NCBI RefSeq assembly: GCF_009193325.2
Contig: NZ_CP059856.1
Location: 3,286,001 to 3,350,000 of the forward strand
Length of the DNA: 64,000 nucleotides
Reading direction: 5' to 3'
DNA from: Bacteroides zhangwenhongii
GTDB lineage: Bacteria; Bacteroidota; Bacteroidia; Bacteroidales; Bacteroidaceae
Shown: positions 1-7,846 of the stretch, one piece after another
How positions within the stretch are numbered: position 1 is the first letter of the stretch
How the letters are laid out: each line of letters starts with the position of its first letter
Notes under the pieces: model-generated
The model's input: only the letters and a program-made list of their open reading frames with translations
What the model was told of the DNA's origin: nothing
Databases searched by the model: none
Made by a program: the position numbers and the translations under genes

Positions 1-599
1 TACTTATCCTTCCGTTCGAAGTAGAACTTGATAACGGTACCCTCAACGGTATTGCTTTCACGGAAAAGAGACATGATATCCGAGTATTCCGGGTTATTGA
101 AGTCTTCTTCCAAATCATACAGGGCGGAAATGGATTTATAATCAAGGTCGCCCGCTTCATTACGCTGGATCATCTTCATGGCCAGCTTGTACATCGGATT
201 CTTCCGGGTGTCGTCGGTTTTCCCGATCCATTCGTTCAGGAAATCGACCAGGCGTTTCTCCGCCACGTCCGCACGGTCGTCGAAGCCTTTTACCCGGCAG
301 CCCTTAACGGTCATTTTAAAATCTTCGTCACGCACGCTGAAACCGATCTGTTCGTCACGCTTGAGTTTGCCGTACTCTTTGAGCACATCCATATAGCTTT
401 CCGACTCTCCACGCAACCATGCCATAAAGTCCTTACCGTGTTGCAGATACTCCATGAAACGTGTCTTCACGTCGAACGTAAACTTCGTCTGTATCGCTTC
501 AAAAGCTTCACGACGGCTGATTTTCTCTCTGTTCTCCTCTTCCTTGAGTTCACGGAGCAGCTTTGCCCGTTCCTCTCTTGATAAATTACTGATGTCCAT
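1..599 (-). CDS. DUF3164-like Mu-type phage protein (partial, C-terminus beyond window)
   Basis: The minus-strand frame opens with ATG at 597-599 and stays open to base 1, giving about 199 visible residues that begin MDISNLSREERAKLL. The N-terminal third is a charged helix; the later part (FKMTVKGCRVKGF, then NPMYKLAMKMIQRNEAGDLDYKSI broken across two helices) resembles DUF3164, a family found in the early region of Mu-like phages of many phyla. The molecular role of DUF3164 is unknown. It is the last visible gene of the leftward early operon, 35 nt after the coiled-coil gene at 634-945. The C-terminal end is missing only because the window ends. Confidence 0.7.
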   Translation of the reverse strand, partial: MDISNLSREERAKLLRELKEEENREKISRREAFEAIQTKFTFDVKTRFMEYLQHGKDFMAWLRGESESYMDVLKEYGKLKRDEQIGFSVRDEDFKMTVKGCRVKGFDDRADVAEKRLVDFLNEWIGKTDDTRKNPMYKLAMKMIQRNEAGDLDYKSISALYDLEEDFNNPEYSDIMSLFRESNTVEGTVIKFYFERKDK

Positions 600-633
600 A
601 CAATTTTGATTGATTAAATGGTTCATACTATGA

Positions 634-945
634 TTAATACTTGATATTGAATCTCTCGCTGCTTTCCGGAGCGGGAAGGTATTCCTTATCCTCTTCCGTC
701 AGTTCCGACGGAGCTTTCAGCCGTGCAAGGTTGGCCTTGTTGGTCTCCAGCCGTTTGCCGACGGCATTCAGCTCACTGATCAGATTGTCGGATCCGGTTG
801 TCCCGTCGAGTATCCCGCCTTCCATCAGCAGGGAGATGATTTCATCGGAGCGGGATTCATCACGGGCGATCTGATCCTCCAGACGGGTGAGTTCCCGGAG
901 ACGCAAGGACATCAATTCATCGGATTCCTTTTGCAAACGTGCCAT
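634..945 (-). CDS. Small coiled-coil phage protein
   Basis: This encodes 103 residues with a very high Glu, Arg and Leu content. Two heptad-rich helices (about residues 2-40 and 55-85) are separated by a Gly-rich turn (EGGILDGTTGSDN), so a helical hairpin or dimeric coiled coil is likely. There is no catalytic motif, signal peptide or membrane segment. It lies 13 nt after the excisionase-like gene at 959-1543, in the same leftward operon, which argues that it is real. I do not recognise the family, and no function can be assigned beyond early-region accessory protein of the Mu-like element. Confidence 0.6.
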   Translation of the reverse strand: MARLQKESDELMSLRLRELTRLEDQIARDESRSDEIISLLMEGGILDGTTGSDNLISELNAVGKRLETNKANLARLKAPSELTEEDKEYLPAPESSERFNIKY

Positions 946-958
946 AAGCCTCTACTCC

Positions 959-1543
959 TTACCCGATTTTATGATTGATATTCATGAAATTTCGGACTGT
1001 GGGACTAGCATCCAATTCACTTTTGCTATAATAGACCTTAGTCCCTTTACGATATCCGGTAACCAGTCCCTTGTCCGTCCATGATTTTAAGGTTCCTCTA
1101 CTGCAGCCGATATATTCATACGCCTTTTGCTGGATAAGGAAATCTGCACGGCTATAACTTTCCGGCATCTTTTTGTAGGCACACCGTCTCCGACGTTCAT
1201 CCAATAATTCCTCCACAAGAATTTCCAGTTTTTCAATACGGCGAAGAAGCGCCTCTGAAGAAATTTTCTTCGGAGTATCCGGAAGCCGTACAGCCCCGTA
1301 CTTTGAGACATCCGGTATCAATGTCTCTAATTCTAATTTTCCGGTCAGAAACAGCGCCGCCTCACGAGCCGCACAGTAAGCAGCTTCATCCCTATTCCCT
1401 TCCGACACATCGCGGACATAATGCTCAAACACCCAGACTTCCGTATGCCGTTCTTGCAGAACTTCCGCCTGAATCATGCTGGTCTTATCACCTTTCTTAC
1501 GTAGAATGGCAATCGCTTGGTCTATTTCCCGATTCTTTCTCAT
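959..1543 (-). CDS. HTH (MerR/excisionase-like) phage protein
   Basis: A 194-residue protein. The N-terminal half is helical, with Ala-rich stretches around AAYCAAREAALFL. Residues 95-125 form a coiled coil (LLRRIEKLEILVEELL). The C-terminal 65 residues look like a winged-helix excisionase domain: a helix, then YIGCSRGTLKSWTDKGL as recognition region, then a basic turn and YYSKSELDA. Such HTH_17-type domains bind DNA in phage excisionases and regulators. The start overlaps the stop of the upstream gene (1540-2004) by 4 nt, so translation is probably coupled. It could regulate later genes of the element or assist transposition; the sequence does not decide between these. Confidence 0.65.
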   Translation of the reverse strand: MRKNREIDQAIAILRKKGDKTSMIQAEVLQERHTEVWVFEHYVRDVSEGNRDEAAYCAAREAALFLTGKLELETLIPDVSKYGAVRLPDTPKKISSEALLRRIEKLEILVEELLDERRRRCAYKKMPESYSRADFLIQQKAYEYIGCSRGTLKSWTDKGLVTGYRKGTKVYYSKSELDASPTVRNFMNINHKIG

Positions 1544-2004
1544 GATTTCTTAGTTTTTAATTGGTTCTTCTCCTTATGTGCCACTGCTTCCAACTGCTTT
1601 TTAAAAGCCCTCAATTCCGACAGATACATTTTAGATACATTTTTATGCGAAGCGCTCTTGCTACGGGCGAATACATTTAATTTGGCTATATTCATTTGAA
1701 ATTCTTCCTGTGTATCATTGGTATAGCCTTTATTCAAGAAGGAAATCTGAAAAGACAATCCGAAAATGGCTTTCACCAGTTCTTTTGCTTCTTTACATGC
1801 CTTTTCAGCCTGGTCCTCATTGAGTGACGCCAGCAATCTGCGTGCCTCATCAAAAGAAAGCTCCTTACTGCTCTGTGTGCGTCCGTCCGTGAAAGCGTAG
1901 ATACAGTCGTGACGGGCATCATCATCCATTCCTATCCGACGGAAGGTGGTCTGTAACGCTTTCATCTGTTGCGGGCTGATTGTTTTATCTTTTGTTATTC
2001 TCAT
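1540..2004 (-). CDS. GemA-like (Mu gp16 / DUF1018-type) protein
   Basis: A 154-residue protein with no membrane segment. The N-terminal part (KALQTTFRRIGMDDDARH, then YAFTDGRTQSSKELSFDEA) has the pattern of Mu GemA-type early proteins: a helix ending in a G-[LM]-D-[DE] turn, a short GR-T-S loop, then a helix with a conserved EA. Mu GemA is an early protein that affects host gene expression and DNA topology; that role is family knowledge, and the assignment here rests on pattern and position only. The C-terminal third is very basic (Lys-rich tail), consistent with nucleic-acid binding. It sits 18 nt after the ATPase gene and overlaps the next gene by 4 nt. Confidence 0.5.
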   Translation of the reverse strand: MRITKDKTISPQQMKALQTTFRRIGMDDDARHDCIYAFTDGRTQSSKELSFDEARRLLASLNEDQAEKACKEAKELVKAIFGLSFQISFLNKGYTNDTQEEFQMNIAKLNVFARSKSASHKNVSKMYLSELRAFKKQLEAVAHKEKNQLKTKKS

Positions 2005-2022
2005 GATGTTATTATTTAATGA

Positions 2023-2643
2023 TCAGAAAACTTCTCCCCAATATCTAGCCGCTTCCTCCGGCCATGCGTCAATCCGCATCTTCGGTCCGTTGAACCTCCC
2101 TTTACTGAAGGCCCTGTACCCTTCCACATATATTTTTTGTGAAGCGTCATACATCACACTGCGGGCACTCCGACCGGATGGGAGCTTTCCATCCGCATGA
2201 CTGACGAAAATAATCAGCTTATCCTTGTGCTTCTCCTTGAAGACTATATACTGTTTATAGTTCATCTGTGTATATTGGAAACTGTCGATAACAACTATTC
2301 CCGGAGACTTCCGTCGTAGAAGCCGTTCGCTCAATTCATCCATCGGCTCGTTGTCCAGAAGAAGAAAACGACGGTTTACCTCCAGCATTCCACAGCGCAC
2401 CAGTGTATTCTTCATCGTCAGACCGGCACCTTCCTCCAGGCTGTCGTATATCACCCGTTCAAACTGACAGAGATATTTACAGAGCTGAACGACGAAGGTT
2501 GTCTTTCCATTACCGGAATTCCCCCACACAAGCCAGACGCCTTTACGTTCCGGTTCTCCGAAAGCATCGTACCATTCGCCCTTGAAGGGAAAAGTTTCCA
2601 CTTTCGTGGCAAGCAACTCACTCACCGACTTGGCTCTGCCCAT
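2023..2643 (-). CDS. RecA-fold P-loop ATPase, second ATPase of the Mu-like element
   Basis: A 206-residue protein with Walker A GNSGNGKT at residues 41-48 and a Walker B-like strand IVVIDS at 116-121. A downstream SGRSARSVMYDASQ segment resembles the loop region of RecA/DnaB/Sak4-type ATPases. The start codon overlaps the stop of the MuB-like gene as TAATG, so the two ATPases are translationally coupled and probably made in fixed ratio. Classical Mu has only MuB here, so an extra RecA-fold ATPase next to it is notable. It could be a recombination or replication factor, or an ATPase partner of MuB. No DNA-binding domain is evident. Confidence 0.75.
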   Translation of the reverse strand: MGRAKSVSELLATKVETFPFKGEWYDAFGEPERKGVWLVWGNSGNGKTTFVVQLCKYLCQFERVIYDSLEEGAGLTMKNTLVRCGMLEVNRRFLLLDNEPMDELSERLLRRKSPGIVVIDSFQYTQMNYKQYIVFKEKHKDKLIIFVSHADGKLPSGRSARSVMYDASQKIYVEGYRAFSKGRFNGPKMRIDAWPEEAARYWGEVF

Positions 2644-3536
2644 TATTCCGCGTCTCCTTTCCTTTTCTGTTCATCAATACGACGTTTACGGGAATGGACA
2701 AAACGCTTCACCCTGCGAAGGTCGTTTTCGCTGGCTTCCGCATCTTTCAGTACCTTTTTTATCTCCCCTTCATCGATCAGCCCATTCGCACGGCAAATAG
2801 CAAAAATATCATTCCGCGTGGTAGCTGTAAGATCGAAGAACCGACGACCGATGCGGGAATTGATTTCTTTATAACCTTTCTTATTGTATCGCAATCCGTT
2901 TTCCATCCGGCGTTTGATGTAGTCTGTAGAGAAAAAGACAATACCGGAATGACCTTCAAGGCGATTATATATAGAGATGAAATAATTGAAAACCGAATCG
3001 GTCAGTTTATCACCTTCATCAAAGATGATAAGAGGATTATTCAGAAAGGCGATCATACTGATGGCATACTCAAGCATATCGCGGAGATTCGTTCCGTCAG
3101 TCGGCGCTCCCACCTGTTTGGCTATTTCACGGACAAAGTCGCTTTTCTTCATATCTTCCGAACAAAGGATATAGAACACGTTGCGGTGTTTCTTACGGTA
3201 ATCAATGGCCGCGGTAGTCTTCCCGCATCCGGCATCGCCGACCACCCAGGTGACATTCTTGTACAATTGGGCATCTGCCAGTACAAAAGTAATATCCTTG
3301 AATGTCTCGCTTTCGTGTAGTGCCCAGTGTTCAAAGCTAAAACCGATCTGCGTGGCAATACGGATAAACATATCATCGGAAATACTGACGTACTTGCTGT
3401 TTAATATGGTAGATACGGTGGCGGCACTCACGCCATTGAGGCTTTCCGCCGCACGGTTGCGTGACAAATAATTGTCACAATAGGCACTAAGAGCGTCACG
3501 GATGGCGTTTTTATCTTCTATGCTTAAATCTTTCAT
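2643..3536 (-). CDS. MuB-like transposition-activator AAA ATPase
   Basis: A 297-residue protein. Residues 24-48 look like a lambda-repressor-type HTH (RAAESLNGVSAATVSTILN), as in the N-terminal domain of Mu B. The ATPase core follows, with Walker A GDAGCGKT at 100-107 and Walker B LIIFDE at 169-174. The tail is strongly basic. In Mu, B binds DNA as an ATP-dependent filament, selects the target, protects the element from self-insertion and activates the transposase; the same role is inferred here. The gene lies 51 nt after the transposase gene on the same strand, the canonical A-B order. Confidence 0.9.
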   Translation of the reverse strand: MKDLSIEDKNAIRDALSAYCDNYLSRNRAAESLNGVSAATVSTILNSKYVSISDDMFIRIATQIGFSFEHWALHESETFKDITFVLADAQLYKNVTWVVGDAGCGKTTAAIDYRKKHRNVFYILCSEDMKKSDFVREIAKQVGAPTDGTNLRDMLEYAISMIAFLNNPLIIFDEGDKLTDSVFNYFISIYNRLEGHSGIVFFSTDYIKRRMENGLRYNKKGYKEINSRIGRRFFDLTATTRNDIFAICRANGLIDEGEIKKVLKDAEASENDLRRVKRFVHSRKRRIDEQKRKGDAE

Positions 3537-3587
3537 TGTTTGAATATTATTTTAATGATTATTGGATACTGATTAAACAGGTGGATG

Positions 3588-5681
3588 TTACATCCGATCG
3601 TAACGGGAAGAGGTTACGTCCTCGAAGGTTAGATTCGAAGTGACCTTGGTATATTCTCCGGTTGTGGAATAGCCCAGTTCCATATCTTCATCCTCTTCCT
3701 CCATGACTAGTTTTTCCGGCAGGGAAACAGGAGATTGCAGTGTTCCGGCTTCATACTTCTCACGCACTTCTTTCATTTTCTTTTTGCTCACATTCTTCGG
3801 TTGCGGAGTGGAGAGATTGAACAGCTCGGCTGCGATAGCTTCGTTCAAATCAAAATCTTCCGTACTGAGTTGTACCAAAGCCATTGTCTCTTTATTCTGA
3901 TTGACTGTCCGGTGCATGAACGAAGTTTCTTCGGTAGTACGTTCCTGTGTCGCACGGCTGATAACAACCCGTGGAGTAGCGCTTGCACTGTATTTCAGTC
4001 CCGATCCGGTCACCTCCCAAAGCTCTACGACAGTCATATCCATCGGATCGTACATAACCCTAAACTTACGTCCGGTATTGCGAAGTGCCCATTGCTCGTT
4101 GCGCAGGCCGTCTTCAGCGTAGACATCGTACTCATATTTCCGCTTGTCAATCTCTATTTTCAGCCCGGCATTGGTATAAGTCACCTCCTTGGCACTTGTC
4201 AGCCAAAACATCTGTATCATATCTACAGGCTGAACCGGTACGGTTTCCGGATTCTCACTCATGCGATACATATCAATACGCGCTATTCCCGTAGCCGGGT
4301 GAGCGGCATTGTTCCATTCGGCACGACATTGACGGTAGATCTCCTTCACTTCTGCCAACGTGGGCAATGCGTATGCGTTTTGCTCTATAAACTCAAGGTT
4401 GGGCTTGCTGTTCATCTTCTTGGTTGTCACGTTCTGACCTGTGAAATACCATATTTTATGGAGTATCTGCTGTTGAAAACGTCCAAAGGCACTTTCAATC
4501 GTCTTACTCTGTCCGTTATATGGCATAGTGGGCTTGTGCAAAATGGCAATCTTATTAAAAAAGCCCTGTGCGGCAAGTTTGGTATGACCACCTTGATTGT
4601 CATTGACTATTTCGTATGGACGGACACCTGCAAAATCTACCGCCATACGGAATGCGCGATACTGGCTGTCGAATGTTTCTTTCGGAGCGATGTCGTAACC
4701 TATCAATGTCTCACTATAGGCATCCATCACTTCGTAGACGGAAGTGGTGCACATCTTTCCGGCTTCATTCCGGTAATACAGGTTCAGTTTCGTACCATCC
4801 GAATACCAAAGGGCATCACGCATCTGCGGAAGCTGCGTCTTTAACAGCGATGAATATTTCGATTTCCACTTCTGCATACCATATACGGCAGCAAACCAGA
4901 GTGGCATTACAGCGGGATCATTCAAATAATTCCTGAGAGTAGTCATTGACTTGACAGGTTTAAGACCACGTTCTACAGCCTGGCGGTTGAACTCCTCAAA
5001 TATCTGCGAATCGTTATATATAGGAAATTTGCTACGTTTCAGTTTCAACAACAGACGTCCTTCCATTGGTCCAACCTTACGGGTATTCTGATTCCCGTTC
5101 TTGCGACTGACCAGGACTTCATACCCGTATTTCTTATAAGCAGTAAACTTTTCACGAAGACGGGCCGCGTTGGATGGAAGCGTATGCCGATACATTCCAC
5201 GAAGTTTTTCACATGTACCCAGCACGGTTTCCCATACTTCCTTCGGATGTGAATAACCGCTTTTCCTATGCCGCGACACCATTTCGCTTTCAACGCGGAT
5301 CATCTCATTCATCACCTGCGCGTTCAGTACATATTCGGCCTGCTTCTTGTCGGCCAAACCACTACCGTCGGCTAATTTATATCTGTCACGGTAGAATTCG
5401 ACAGCTTTGCTGTCACTTCTTAAAGCCTCACTCATGATTTCTTCTTTGATTTGTTCTTTCATCCGTTGTTCCGCGTCCGGGAATTTGGCGTCGTAAGCGT
5501 CTTTGATGGGTTTGTAAAGGGAGACGTAATCGATGAGAACCTTACGTCCGTTTCCTCCAATCGTCAGGGGTTTTATCTTTCCCTCACGTACCTTCTTCTT
5601 ATAGTTCGGCTTACTCAGGATTCCTCCCTGAGTCACCAGCTCAGCGAAAGTCACACACCGTATATTACCAAACATTTCCAT
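3588..5681 (-). CDS. MuA-type DDE transposase
   Basis: A 697-residue protein, close to Mu A (663). The N-terminal ~55 residues (FAELVTQGGILSKPNY, then KIKPLTIGGNGRKVLIDY) resemble the Mu DNA-binding winged-helix domain that contacts the operator/enhancer. A long helical end-binding region follows. The integrase-like catalytic core carries Asp295 (WYSDGTK), Asp361 (VNDNQGG) and Glu396 (TIESAFG), a D-D-34-E triad. The rest matches a Mu_transpos_C-type beta-barrel and a tail that would contact MuB. All catalytic residues are present, so it looks active. The start at 5681 is preceded by a 238-bp intergenic gap. Confidence 0.93.
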   Translation of the reverse strand: MEMFGNIRCVTFAELVTQGGILSKPNYKKKVREGKIKPLTIGGNGRKVLIDYVSLYKPIKDAYDAKFPDAEQRMKEQIKEEIMSEALRSDSKAVEFYRDRYKLADGSGLADKKQAEYVLNAQVMNEMIRVESEMVSRHRKSGYSHPKEVWETVLGTCEKLRGMYRHTLPSNAARLREKFTAYKKYGYEVLVSRKNGNQNTRKVGPMEGRLLLKLKRSKFPIYNDSQIFEEFNRQAVERGLKPVKSMTTLRNYLNDPAVMPLWFAAVYGMQKWKSKYSSLLKTQLPQMRDALWYSDGTKLNLYYRNEAGKMCTTSVYEVMDAYSETLIGYDIAPKETFDSQYRAFRMAVDFAGVRPYEIVNDNQGGHTKLAAQGFFNKIAILHKPTMPYNGQSKTIESAFGRFQQQILHKIWYFTGQNVTTKKMNSKPNLEFIEQNAYALPTLAEVKEIYRQCRAEWNNAAHPATGIARIDMYRMSENPETVPVQPVDMIQMFWLTSAKEVTYTNAGLKIEIDKRKYEYDVYAEDGLRNEQWALRNTGRKFRVMYDPMDMTVVELWEVTGSGLKYSASATPRVVISRATQERTTEETSFMHRTVNQNKETMALVQLSTEDFDLNEAIAAELFNLSTPQPKNVSKKKMKEVREKYEAGTLQSPVSLPEKLVMEEEDEDMELGYSTTGEYTKVTSNLTFEDVTSSRYDRM

Positions 5682-5884
5682 AATCTATCATTTTAAATAT
5701 TGCGCAAGCGCCCGGCACCGACCCGAACCTGTAAGCCACTTTCCATACCCTAAAAACTACTTATTGAAAACCCCTAATGTTGACTGAAACATACTACAGG
5801 GATGTTATCCTAAAAAACAGAAAGTTCTTATCTTGCATGTGAGAAAAACACTATCCCTATTCATCCCGAACCGGAATAGTTTGC

Positions 5885-5892
5885 TACCTTTG
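5885..5892 (+). promoter_or_regulatory. Bacteroides -7 box (TACCTTTG) for the 5920 gene
   Basis: An exact match to the Bacteroides TAnnTTTG element lies 27 nt before the ATG at 5920. A clear TTTG at the -33 position is not seen. The box sits inside a short inverted repeat (GCTAC / GTAGC, 5883-5896), which could be an operator. Confidence 0.5.
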
Positions 5893-5919
5893 TAGCTATC
5901 TAACTAAAACTCAATCATA

Positions 5920-6333
5920 ATGATTACAACTAAATTAAAAGACAACATCTTAATTGTTATATGTTCTTGCGAACTTCAATACGAACGGGTCTATACAATA
6001 GACAAACAAGCACTTTTGAAAGAAATTTCAGAAGAATGTTCCGAGAATGAACTTACTTCTATTTTATCCCAATTTGCCAGAATGGGTTTGATTTCTCATT
6101 ATGTCAACAATTCTAATACAATCAGAATCTGCTTACTTGTCGAAGCTTCAGACTTTCTAGCCCGTGGTGGATTTTATGCCCAAGAAGAACTATTAAAAGC
6201 CAACATTGAAAAGCTAAGTGCTGAAATTGACCTCCTAGCGAAAAAACTTCAACCTGATTTTCTTGAAGAAGCTAATCGTTTGGCTGCGCTTGGGGCAAGC
6301 ATCGTTAGCGTTCTCGCTTTTCTCAAGTCCTAA
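5920..6333 (+). CDS. Unknown protein encoded against the prophage early operon
   Basis: A 137-residue protein that I do not recognise. Residues 1-75 have an alternating helix/strand pattern (LLKEISEECSENELTSILSQFARMGLI, then a strand) compatible with a winged helix. Residues 85-115 form a coiled coil (EELLKANIEKLSAEIDLLAKKL), and the last 20 residues are hydrophobic (AALGASIVSVLAFL), possibly a short membrane-contact helix. It has its own promoter-like box, is AT-rich compared with the transposition genes, and lies opposite to the surrounding early genes. Its last 99 bp overlap the end of the minus-strand gene at 6235-6531. Position and orientation suggest a gene expressed from the lysogen (a 'moron'), but the function is unknown. 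Confidence 0.65.
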   Translation: MITTKLKDNILIVICSCELQYERVYTIDKQALLKEISEECSENELTSILSQFARMGLISHYVNNSNTIRICLLVEASDFLARGGFYAQEELLKANIEKLSAEIDLLAKKLQPDFLEEANRLAALGASIVSVLAFLKS

Positions 6334-6531
6334 TATGAACCGTTCGAATTGTCTAATTGGATGGGCTTCAAAAGCGAAATAAATTTTCCAATCAGTTGTT
6401 TCATTATAGACTTCTTGTCCGTCAACTCGAACGATTCTATTTATACGATCAATAGGAGAAAATTTATTTGATTCATCCTGAGGAATATAAGTAATATCTA
6501 TTTCTATTTTACACATATCTGTAGCCATCAA
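6235..6531 (-). CDS. Small early-region phage protein, unknown
   Basis: A 98-residue protein with alternating beta-strand-like segments (CKIEIDITYIP, then RIVRVDGQEVY, then WKIYFAF) and a basic C-terminal tail (FFKKIRLKFF). There is no recognisable motif. It continues the leftward series of small genes, starting 36 nt after the gene at 6567-6977. Its final ~30 codons overlap the opposite-strand gene at 5920-6333, so either the two are convergent overlapping genes or one C-terminus is not selected. An alternative start is the second Met (ATG at 6526-6528). Confidence 0.5.
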   Translation of the reverse strand: MMATDMCKIEIDITYIPQDESNKFSPIDRINRIVRVDGQEVYNETTDWKIYFAFEAHPIRQFERFILGLEKSENANDACPKRSQTISFFKKIRLKFFR

Positions 6532-6566
6532 AACCAGAATTTATATTATCATGAACTATTTCTCTA

Positions 6567-6977
6567 TTATTTTTTATTCGCACAGTCGAGGTCCACTTGA
6601 TGATGTTCGCACAATTTATAAAGATCATCTGAGGAAATTGAACCTGAGATACAGTAGTGACATTTATTTTCCTGAATCCGGATGGTCACCCCCTGCATTT
6701 GGAGTTCCATTGGAATTAAATTTTTTAGTAAAAATTCCAAAAGACCGGCTAACCGAAGACAAGGCTCTTCTGAAGAGTCTTGTATCGCTTTCTGATAACA
6801 TAAAGAAGGATGTTCCTGAGATAATAGAGGTATCCATAAAAACGGTTTGTCAGTCATCTCGTTAATAAACTCCAAACAGCCTGCTTTTAATAGTGACAGT
6901 TCGGATTTCCTTAGAATCGTAAGTTCCTCAATACGTTCCTCTAAATTCTTTCTATGCATCATTCTTTCGTCTTCCAT
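6567..6977 (-). CDS. Small early-region phage protein, unknown
   Basis: About 136 residues starting from the ATG at 6975-6977 (one codon more if the adjacent GTG at 6980 is used). A GGAGG sequence lies roughly 10 nt upstream of the start, a stronger Shine-Dalgarno than most Bacteroides genes have, which supports this strand. The N-terminus is a charged coiled coil (RKNLEERIEELTILRKSELSLL); the middle and C-terminal parts are mixed alpha/beta with three Cys near the end. It overlaps the preceding membrane-protein gene by a few bases, as in a coupled operon. A full-length plus-strand ORF (6551-6865) lies opposite; see findings. Confidence 0.5.
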   Translation of the reverse strand: MEDERMMHRKNLEERIEELTILRKSELSLLKAGCLEFINEMTDKPFLWIPLLSQEHPSLCYQKAIQDSSEEPCLRLAGLLEFLLKNLIPMELQMQGVTIRIQENKCHYCISGSISSDDLYKLCEHHQVDLDCANKK

Positions 6978-7159
6978 CACTCATCCCTCCTTTCTTCCTC
7001 TTCCAAAGCTCGTCCCAGCAGCATAGCCACTGAAAGAACCAATAACACACCAGCCGTACAGGCATCCTTTATTGAAACGCCAAGCCCGTCAACCAAATTG
7101 AGAGCCACAATGAACGCAGCCGCAGCGGCCACATTCTGAATCCATTTAATCACTTTCAT
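6977..7159 (-). CDS. Small two-helix membrane protein
   Basis: A 60-residue protein with two hydrophobic segments: about 8-24 (VAAAAAFIVALNLVDG) and 33-49 (GVLLVLSVAMLLGRAL), followed by a very acidic/basic tail (EEEERRDE). The size and topology resemble phage holins or small inner-membrane accessory proteins, but early-region location makes a lysis holin unlikely. It overlaps the upstream gene's stop as ATGA and runs into the next gene, so it is embedded in the leftward operon. Confidence 0.55.
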   Translation of the reverse strand: MKVIKWIQNVAAAAAFIVALNLVDGLGVSIKDACTAGVLLVLSVAMLLGRALEEEERRDE

Positions 7160-7542
7160 ACTATCTTATTTAAGTCGTTAAACATCTGTTTCATACCGTA
7201 AAGCGCGCTTCCTTTGCGCCACTCCAATTCTTTTTCATATCCGTCCAGCGTCCAAGCCGGGTGGTATTCCTTTAGCCGTTTTGAATTGACCTCAACATTC
7301 CCGTTATCATCGAGGCTTATTGTCGCCAAGATGAAAGGAAACGTCACCGAGTTACATCCGTCACTTAGCGGCTCATCAAAACTTATGCTCCAATAGGAGT
7401 TCTTACCACTACGGCTTCCACCGGCAGACTGTGCACGCCGGATTGCGAACACAGGAACCCTGTTCTCATCGTAGCGATCAACCACTACTACCACCGACTG
7501 CGAGTTCACCAAGCGGGTGCATTCTTCTTTCCAGTATATCAT
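7156..7542 (-). CDS. Early-region phage protein, unknown
   Basis: A 128-residue soluble protein with a beta-rich N-terminal half (SVVVVVDRYDENRVPVFAI, then SYWSISFDEP) and a helical C-terminal end (LDGYEKELEWRKG, then YGMKQMFNDLNK). I do not recognise the family. It starts 2 nt after the stop of the Ner-like gene and overlaps the next gene by 4 nt, so it is the second gene of the early operon. Confidence 0.55.
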   Translation of the reverse strand: MIYWKEECTRLVNSQSVVVVVDRYDENRVPVFAIRRAQSAGGSRSGKNSYWSISFDEPLSDGCNSVTFPFILATISLDDNGNVEVNSKRLKEYHPAWTLDGYEKELEWRKGSALYGMKQMFNDLNKIV

Positions 7543-7544
7543 GA

Positions 7545-7775
7545 TTATAGTTTTATCGTTTCCCGATACGGATTCTCCACTTTCTTTTTGATAGTGGTAA
7601 CCTCATACTGTTCTGCCCCATGATTCAAGGCATAAGCACGCAATATTCGAGCGGTAGGACTCTGCGTTTCAAATCGCATGGCACTCTGAACAGTTCTTTC
7701 AGTAACTTTAAATACTTTGGCAATCTCTCTTTGGAGTTCCAAACTGATTTCGATTACTTCTTTTTTTTCTTCCAT
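7545..7775 (-). CDS. Ner-sized HTH regulator at the head of the early operon
   Basis: A 76-residue protein. Mu Ner is 75 residues and is likewise the first early gene, divergent from the repressor. Residues 10-40 fit a helix-turn-helix (LQREIAKVFKVTERTVQSAM), with SPTARILRAYAL as a following helix; the tail is basic. It is predicted to be a DNA-binding regulator of the early or repressor promoters. The start is 82 nt downstream of the -7 box at 7864-7871. Homology with Ner is not established, only size, fold type and position. Confidence 0.6.
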   Translation of the reverse strand: MEEKKEVIEISLELQREIAKVFKVTERTVQSAMRFETQSPTARILRAYALNHGAEQYEVTTIKKKVENPYRETIKL

Positions 7776-7803
7776 ACTAATATTATTATTAATTGTTATT
7801 TCT

Positions 7804-7811
7804 TATCTTTG
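7804..7811 (+). promoter_or_regulatory. Candidate -7 box (TATCTTTG) for the repressor gene
   Basis: An exact TAnnTTTG match on the plus strand, 95 nt before the repressor ATG at 7906. No matching TTTG is seen 19-21 nt upstream. A transcript from here would cross the operator and run face to face with the early promoter at 7864-7894. Confidence 0.35.
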
Positions 7812-7846
7812 AAGCGTCTCTCATTGGAAGACTTTGCAAAGTAATA

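Noticed and set aside
2694..3320. Plus-strand 208-codon ORF
   Set aside because: Antisense of the MuB-like ATPase gene, no domain pattern.
3735..4844. Plus-strand 369-codon ORF
   Set aside because: Shadow frame opposite the MuA-type transposase, whose catalytic motifs are intact on the minus strand; the shadow has His/Cys/Leu-rich nonsense composition.
6551..6865. Plus-strand ORF of 104 codons (MNYFSIIFYSHSRGP...)
   Set aside because: Not annotated as a gene because the minus-strand frame has an SD-like sequence and fits the coupled operon; kept as a finding since the composition is plausible.
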